DNA from: Hymenobacter wooponensis | GTDB taxonomy: Bacteria > Bacteroidota > Bacteroidia > Cytophagales > Hymenobacteraceae | Assembly: GCF_004745865.1 (NCBI RefSeq) | Contig: NZ_SRKZ01000005.1 | Span: 62,001-126,000 of the forward strand | Reading direction: 5' to 3' | Length of the DNA: 64,000 nucleotides | Part shown: in pieces, positions 59,002-64,000 of the stretch | Layout: each line of letters begins with the position of its first letter | Numbering within the stretch: position 1 is the first letter of the stretch | Made by a program: the position numbers and the translations under genes | Notes under the pieces: generated by a model | Seen by the model: the letters and a program-made list of their open reading frames with translations, nothing else | Told to the model about the DNA's origin: nothing | The model's database searches: none

Positions 59002-61458
59002 GTGAAGTACAAGCTGATTCTGTTTTTCCTGTTGCTGACTGGCCTACGCCCGGCTTTCAGTCAGCAGAAAACCCGCCTAAACACCGGCTGGGAATTCGTG
59101 CGCCAGGATTTAGGCGGCGTGTGGGAGGCCGTGCGCCCCGTAGTTGCCGGCAACCCCGAAAGCGTACCGCTCTGGGACAAAGTGACGCTGCCGCACTGCT
59201 TCAACGCCCGCGACGCCGTAGACCCGGACGTAAACTATTATCAGGGCCCCGGCTGGTACCGTACGCAAGTGGCGGTGCAGAACCCCTACCCCGACGGCCG
59301 CACCCTGCTGCACTTCGAAGGTGCGGGCCAGAAAACCGACGTGTACATCTACACCACCAAAGTCGGCAGCCACGTGGGCGGCTACGATGAATGGACCGTG
59401 GACATCACCCAGGCCGTGGCCGACTTCCAGAAGACCGAGGTCTACCAGAAGCAGTTCAAAGGCCAGGTTCCCATTTCCATCCGCTGTGATAACTCCCGCG
59501 ACCTGGAGCTGATACCCTCCGACCTCTCGGATTTTAACGTGTACGGCGGGCTGTACCGCTACCTCAATCTGGAGTACCAACCCGCCGTGGCGCTGAGTCG
59601 GTTGGTAGCCAAAGCGGAAGTAGATAAGGCTGGCAAAGCCGGCACGCTCACGCTGAAGGCGGTGCTGCCGGAAACGGTAGCGGCGGGCTCCGCGCCCTTT
59701 TCGGTGCGCTTGCTTGACCCGCGCGGCAAGCAGGTGGCCCAGTACAAAGGCACGCTGGCCGTGAAAGCCGGCGAGCAGGATTTGCACCAGTTTGCCGTGA
59801 AAAGTCCGCGCCTATGGTCGCCAGATGCGCCCCAGCTCTATACCGTGCAGGTTACGGTGGGCACCGGCGCTCAGGCCTATCAGCAGAGCGAGAAGGTAGG
59901 GTTCCGCCACATAGAGTTTGTGGAGAAGGGGCCCTTCATGCTGAACGGCAAGCGCCTGCTGCTGCGCGGCACCCACCGCCACGAAGACCACGCTGGGGTG
60001 GCCGCCGCCATGACGGAGCCTATGATTCGGCAGGAGATGGTGATGATGAAGCAGATGGGGGTGAATTTCATTCGCCTAGGCCACTACCAGCAGTCGCGCA
60101 TTGTGCTCAACCTCTGCGACTCGCTGGGCATTACCGTGTGGGAGGAGATTCCGTGGTGCCGGGGTGGCCTAGGTGGCCCGGTGTACCAGGCCCAGGCCAA
60201 GCGCATGCTCACCAATATGATTGAGCAGCACTATAACCACCCGGCCATCATCATCTGGGGCTTGGGCAACGAGAACGACTGGCCCGGCGACTTCCCCGAG
60301 TTCGATAAGCAGAAGATTCGGGCGTTTATGACGGAGCTCAACGACCTCTCCCACCGCCTCGACGCCTCCCGCTACACCGCCATCCGCCGCTGCGATTTCT
60401 GCAAGGACATCGTGGACGTGTACTCGCCCTCCATTTGGGCGGGCTGGTACCGCGGCATCTATACCGAGTATAAAGAGGTCAGCCGCAAAGAGTTTGAGGG
60501 CGTGAAGCGCTTTCTGCACGTGGAGTGGGGCGGCGACAGCCATGCCGGCCGCCACTCCGAAAACCCTGACAACGCCCTGGCCAAAATCACGGCCGGCAAA
60601 GGCGCCGACGAGCGGGCCGGCGACGCCTCCCTGTTTGGGGGCAGCGCCCGGGTTTCCAAAGACGGCGACTGGAGCGAAACCTACCTCTGCAACCTCGTAG
60701 ACTGGCACCTGAAGGAGCAGGAAATCATGCCCTGGCTAAGCGGGGCGGCCTACTGGCCATTCAAGGATTTCTCTACGCCCGTGCGGCCCGACAACCCCAT
60801 CCCTTACATGAACCAGAAGGGCGTGGTGGAGCGCGACTTCACCAAGAAAGAGGCCTACTACGTGTTTCAGTCGTACTGGACGACGCAGCCTATGGCCCAC
60901 ATTTACGGGCACTCCTGGCCCGTGCGCTGGGGCGACGAGGGCGAGCTGAAAATGGTGAAGGTGTACTCTAACTGCGAGCAGGCCGAGCTATTTGTGAATG
61001 GCAAAAGCTACGGCGTGAAAAAGCGCAACAGCCAGGACTTCCCGGCCGCCGGCCTGCACTGGAATGTGCCCTTCGTGGCGGGCCAAAATCAAGTGCGCGT
61101 GGTGGCCCGCCAGGGCAAGCAAACGGTGCAAGACGAAATCAGCTTCCGCTACCAAACCCAGAAATGGGGTAAGCCCACCAAACTGACCCTCGAAAAAGTA
61201 GCCGAGGCCAATGGCCTGACCACCGTGGAGGCCAAGCTTTTCGATGCCCAGGGCGTGCAGTGCCTGGACGCGGCCAGCTGGGTGGAATTCTCCCTGGCCG
61301 GCGCCGGCAGACTTCTCGACGATTTGGGCACCAGCAGCGGCTCGCGCAAGGTACAGGCCTACAACGGGCGCGCCCTCATTCGGCTGGAAGGCAAACCCGG
61401 CCAAACCGTGGTGGCGGTGCAGTCTGCTGGCCTAGAACCCGTATTACTGACGCTATGA
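59002..61458 (+). CDS. GH2 glycoside hydrolase, exported (first of two)
   Basis: An 818-residue family 2 enzyme (beta-galactosidase, beta-glucuronidase or related exo-enzyme). Signal peptide KYKLILFFLLLTGLRPAFSQ. The sugar-binding jelly roll (LNTGWEFVRQD, KVTLPHCFNARDA, YYQGPGWYRTQV), Ig-like domain and TIM barrel are in standard order. The acid/base Glu424 is in WGLGNENDWPGD and the nucleophile is probably Glu508 in HVEWGGDSHAGR. A C-terminal Ig-like domain follows (MVKVYSNCEQAELFVNG). The start is GTG at 59002, or TTG two codons earlier; no ATG is available. It overlaps the next gene by 4 bp (ATGA), so the two are translationally coupled. Confidence 0.92.
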   Translation: MKYKLILFFLLLTGLRPAFSQQKTRLNTGWEFVRQDLGGVWEAVRPVVAGNPESVPLWDKVTLPHCFNARDAVDPDVNYYQGPGWYRTQVAVQNPYPDGRTLLHFEGAGQKTDVYIYTTKVGSHVGGYDEWTVDITQAVADFQKTEVYQKQFKGQVPISIRCDNSRDLELIPSDLSDFNVYGGLYRYLNLEYQPAVALSRLVAKAEVDKAGKAGTLTLKAVLPETVAAGSAPFSVRLLDPRGKQVAQYKGTLAVKAGEQDLHQFAVKSPRLWSPDAPQLYTVQVTVGTGAQAYQQSEKVGFRHIEFVEKGPFMLNGKRLLLRGTHRHEDHAGVAAAMTEPMIRQEMVMMKQMGVNFIRLGHYQQSRIVLNLCDSLGITVWEEIPWCRGGLGGPVYQAQAKRMLTNMIEQHYNHPAIIIWGLGNENDWPGDFPEFDKQKIRAFMTELNDLSHRLDASRYTAIRRCDFCKDIVDVYSPSIWAGWYRGIYTEYKEVSRKEFEGVKRFLHVEWGGDSHAGRHSENPDNALAKITAGKGADERAGDASLFGGSARVSKDGDWSETYLCNLVDWHLKEQEIMPWLSGAAYWPFKDFSTPVRPDNPIPYMNQKGVVERDFTKKEAYYVFQSYWTTQPMAHIYGHSWPVRWGDEGELKMVKVYSNCEQAELFVNGKSYGVKKRNSQDFPAAGLHWNVPFVAGQNQVRVVARQGKQTVQDEISFRYQTQKWGKPTKLTLEKVAEANGLTTVEAKLFDAQGVQCLDAASWVEFSLAGAGRLLDDLGTSSGSRKVQAYNGRALIRLEGKPGQTVVAVQSAGLEPVLLTL

Positions 61459-64000
61459 TGAAGATAACCGCGAGACCCCACCCCCGTCCCCTCCCCTCCG
61501 GGAGAGGGGTGCATTCAGACGATGTCGGTGACGTCGTCTGGCACCCCTCTCCCGGAGGATGTGGCGCATCAAGCCAGCGTGGGACGGGGGTGGGGTCCTT
61601 ACTACCGCGCCTCTGCTGCCTCTCATTCTTTTTGCTGCTCTCGTTGCTGACCCAATCCGCCATAGCCCAGCGCGTGGTGCAGTCCGTGAATAGTAGCTGG
61701 CTTTTTCGCAAGGATGAAGTTGGCCTGGAACCCGCGCAGGCCGCCGCAGCCAAGGGCTGGGAAGCCATTTCCCTGCCCCACACCTGGAATGCCGCCGATG
61801 TGCTCGATGATGAGCCGGGCTACTACCGCGGCGTGGGTTGGTACAAGAAAACCCTGTACGTGCCCGCCGCCTGGCAGCAGCGCCGCGTGTACCTCTACTT
61901 TGAAGGTGCCAACCAGGAGGCCGAGGTGTATGTGAACGGGCAATTGGCCGGCCGCCATGCGGGCGGCTACACTGCTTTCAGAGTGCCTATTAGTGGGTTG
62001 CTGAAGTTCAGCGGCCAGGCGCCCGCCGCCACCGAAGTACTAGTCCGCCTCACCAACCGCCACAACCCCGACATTCCGCCCCTCTCCGCCGACTTTACCT
62101 TCTACGGCGGCATCTATCGCGACGTGTACCTGGAAGCCGCGGCGCCCGTGCACTTCGACCTCGATAACTACGCCTCCAACGGCACCTTCGTCACCACCCC
62201 AGCCGTATCGGCGGAGGCGGCAGAGGTAGTAGTGGCAGGCGCCCTGACCAATGAATCGGTCACGGCCCGGAAAGTCACGGTACTTACGCAGCTGCTGGAC
62301 CGGGATGGGCGCACGGTGGCGAAGCAGCAAACGGCACTCACCCTCAAAGCGGGAGAAAAGCGTACGTTCCGCCAGCCCCTGCCGCGCCTGCATAGGCCCC
62401 AGCTGTGGTCACCGGATGCGCCATACTTGTACCGGGCCGTGTCGCAGGTGCTGGAGGGCAAGCAGGCTACGCTGCTGGATGAAGTAACCAACCAAGTGGG
62501 GTTGCGCTGGTATCGGTTTGATGCAGCTCAGGGCTTTTTCCTGAACGGGAAGCCGCTCAAGCTCATCGGCACCAACCGTCACCAGGACTACCCTGGCCTA
62601 GGCAATGCCTTGCCCAACGCCCTGCATGAGCGCGACGTGCAGCTGCTCAAGCAGCTGGGTGGCAACTTCCTGCGCGTGTCGCACTACCCTCAGGACCCGG
62701 CGGTGCTACAAGCTTGCGACCGGCTGGGCATTCTGGCCTCGGTGGAGATTCCCATCGTGAATGCCATTACCGACTCTAAGAGCTTCTTTGCCAACTGCCG
62801 CACCATGCAAACCGAGATGATTCGCCAAGGCTACAACCACCCCAGCGTTATCATTTGGGCCTACATGAACGAGGTGCTCCTGCGTCTGCCCGCCGGCATC
62901 AAGCGCGACAACGAGCCGGGCAAAGTGTACCTGCGGCGCGTAAACCGCCTGGCCCAGGAGCTCGACAGCCTGACCCGCCGCGAAGACCCCGCCCGCTACA
63001 CCATGATCGTCAACCACGGCGACTTTGAGCTGTATCAGTTGGCGGGACTGCCGGCCATTGCCCAGCTCGTGGGCTGGAACCTCTACCAGGGCTGGTACTC
63101 CGGCGACCTGGAGGGCTTCCCGAAGTTTCTGGACCGCCACCGCCAGGAGCTGCCCACCAAGCCCCTGCTGGTAACCGAGTACGGCGCCGACTCCGATGTG
63201 CGCCTGCACTCCTTCCAGCCCCAGCGCTTCGATAAAACCTCGGAGTACGCCAACCGCTACCATCAGTTCTACCTGAAAGCTATGCTGGATAGGCCCTTCG
63301 TGGCAGGCAGCACAGTCTGGAACCTGGCAGAATTCAACTCCGAAACCCGGCAGGAGGCAGTACCCCACATCAACAACAAAAGCCTGCTCACCGGCGACCG
63401 GCAGCCCAAGGACGCTTACCTGTTCTATCAGGCTCACTTAGTCAAAACGCCCTTCCTGAAGATTGGCAGCCGCTCCTGGACGCTCCGGGCCGGTCAAGCC
63501 GCGGGCCCCGACTCCCTATTCTGCCGCCAACCGGTGGAGGTGTACACCAACCAGCCCGCCGTGCGCCTGCTGCTCAATGGCCGCGACCTGGGCACCCGAC
63601 CCGCTGAGTTTGGCGTGGCGCGCTTCACCGTGCCGTTTGGCGCGGGCCTGAACCAGCTCCGCGCCCAGGCGCAGGACCTAGCTGTAGAAGACTTTGCCGA
63701 CATCGAATTTCAGCTCCTGCCCACCCGCCTCGACTCTCCGCAGCTGCCGTTCACGGAGCTCAACGTGAGCCTTGGCGACGCGCGCACTTTCACCGACGAC
63801 AAGCTGCACCAAGTGTGGGTACCCGAGCAGGCCTACACGCCCGGCAGCTGGGGCTACGTGGGTGGGCAGGCCTACAAACAGCCCGGCGACCGGCTCCCCT
63901 ACGGCTCCGACCGCGACATTTTGGGCACCGCCTACGATGCTATCTACGAAACGCAACGTCTAGGCCTCAGCCAGTTCCGCCTCGATTTACCCGACGGTGA
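61455..64000 (+). CDS. GH2 glycoside hydrolase (second of two), 3-prime end outside the window
   Basis: At least 848 residues are encoded and the frame is still open at the window end. Jelly-roll domain: AISLPHTWNAADVLDDEPGY, YRGVGWYKKTLYVP, ANQEAEVYVNGQLAGRHAGG. Barrel: GFFLNGKPLKLIGTNRHQDY, acid/base Glu473 in WAYMNEVLLRL and nucleophile Glu575 in LVTEYGADSD. The order fits beta-galactosidase or beta-glucuronidase types. The start ATG overlaps the previous stop. Between it and the hydrophobic signal core (CLSFFLLLSLLTQSAIAQ, about residues 56-73) lie some 50 residues encoded mainly by a palindromic repeat (61474-61597), an odd N-terminal extension that may impair export or shift the true start. 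Confidence 0.88.
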   Translation, partial: MMKITARPHPRPLPSGRGVHSDDVGDVVWHPSPGGCGASSQRGTGVGSLLPRLCCLSFFLLLSLLTQSAIAQRVVQSVNSSWLFRKDEVGLEPAQAAAAKGWEAISLPHTWNAADVLDDEPGYYRGVGWYKKTLYVPAAWQQRRVYLYFEGANQEAEVYVNGQLAGRHAGGYTAFRVPISGLLKFSGQAPAATEVLVRLTNRHNPDIPPLSADFTFYGGIYRDVYLEAAAPVHFDLDNYASNGTFVTTPAVSAEAAEVVVAGALTNESVTARKVTVLTQLLDRDGRTVAKQQTALTLKAGEKRTFRQPLPRLHRPQLWSPDAPYLYRAVSQVLEGKQATLLDEVTNQVGLRWYRFDAAQGFFLNGKPLKLIGTNRHQDYPGLGNALPNALHERDVQLLKQLGGNFLRVSHYPQDPAVLQACDRLGILASVEIPIVNAITDSKSFFANCRTMQTEMIRQGYNHPSVIIWAYMNEVLLRLPAGIKRDNEPGKVYLRRVNRLAQELDSLTRREDPARYTMIVNHGDFELYQLAGLPAIAQLVGWNLYQGWYSGDLEGFPKFLDRHRQELPTKPLLVTEYGADSDVRLHSFQPQRFDKTSEYANRYHQFYLKAMLDRPFVAGSTVWNLAEFNSETRQEAVPHINNKSLLTGDRQPKDAYLFYQAHLVKTPFLKIGSRSWTLRAGQAAGPDSLFCRQPVEVYTNQPAVRLLLNGRDLGTRPAEFGVARFTVPFGAGLNQLRAQAQDLAVEDFADIEFQLLPTRLDSPQLPFTELNVSLGDARTFTDDKLHQVWVPEQAYTPGSWGYVGGQAYKQPGDRLPYGSDRDILGTAYDAIYETQRLGLSQFRLDLPDG
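61474..61597. repeat. 124-bp palindromic element inserted in the 5-prime end of the second GH2 gene
   Basis: Three nested perfect arm pairs: 17 bp (GACCCCACCCCCGTCCC at 61474-61490 with 61581-61597), 17 bp (CTCCGGGAGAGGGGTGC at 61496-61512 with 61541-61557) and 7 bp (CAGACGA with TCGTCTG at 61516 and 61534). It contains no in-frame stop, so the GH2 frame passes through it. Confidence 0.88.

Overview
The window looks like chromosomal DNA from a high-GC member of the Bacteroidota, most like Hymenobacter or a close relative in Hymenobacteraceae. The evidence is two SusC/SusD pairs, a hybrid two-component system with an AraC output domain, C-terminal type IX secretion sorting domains, many Bacteroidota lipoproteins, weak ribosome binding sites and Hymenobacter-style intergenic palindromes. 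The genus is inferred from protein style and repeats, not from a marker gene. I saw no rRNA, tRNA, CRISPR array or transposase. One motif, CTAGGCCA/TGGCCTAG, recurs throughout, in genes and between them.

Positions 1-24300 are mostly housekeeping and accessory genes. They begin with the C-terminus of a surface-type protein and an overlapping pair made of a heme-dependent N-hydroxylase-like protein (YqcI/YcgG/GntA family) and a DUF1989 protein. Next come a GH10-like hydrolase, a VanX-like dipeptidase, a class A beta-lactamase-like protein, and two membrane proteins (one a rhomboid protease) that share an N-terminal module. A T9SS cargo protein, a lipase-like hydrolase and a ferredoxin reductase follow. 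An alpha-glucan cluster holds a GH31 alpha-glucosidase, a glycosyltransferase N-domain remnant, a YdeI-like protein and the branching enzyme GlgB. After that are gamma-glutamyltransferase, three related small helical proteins in tandem, and a YceI protein.

Positions 24334-28578 look like one stress or low-oxygen operon. An Fnr/Crp-type palindrome precedes a 33-residue membrane peptide, a 73-residue protein, three tandem double-domain universal stress proteins and a zinc alcohol dehydrogenase. A secreted type B carboxylesterase follows.

Positions 30659-47809 form a polysaccharide utilisation locus. It has a hybrid sensor with a sugar-binding periplasmic domain, a PfkB sugar kinase, SusC, SusD, a FucP-like sugar transporter, three GH30 enzymes and a GH5-CBM13 enzyme exported by T9SS. 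The regulator-kinase-SusCD-transporter set resembles fructan loci, but the hydrolases point to beta-1,6/beta-1,3-glucan.

Positions 47916-64000 form a second locus: a LacI regulator, SusC, SusD, a GH3 beta-glucosidase, an SDR mannonate oxidoreductase, mannonate dehydratase UxuA and two GH2 enzymes, the last cut by the window end. The mannonate steps indicate that the substrate releases glucuronate. Large palindromic repeats lie between these genes, and one lies in frame between the start codon and the signal peptide of the last GH2 gene.
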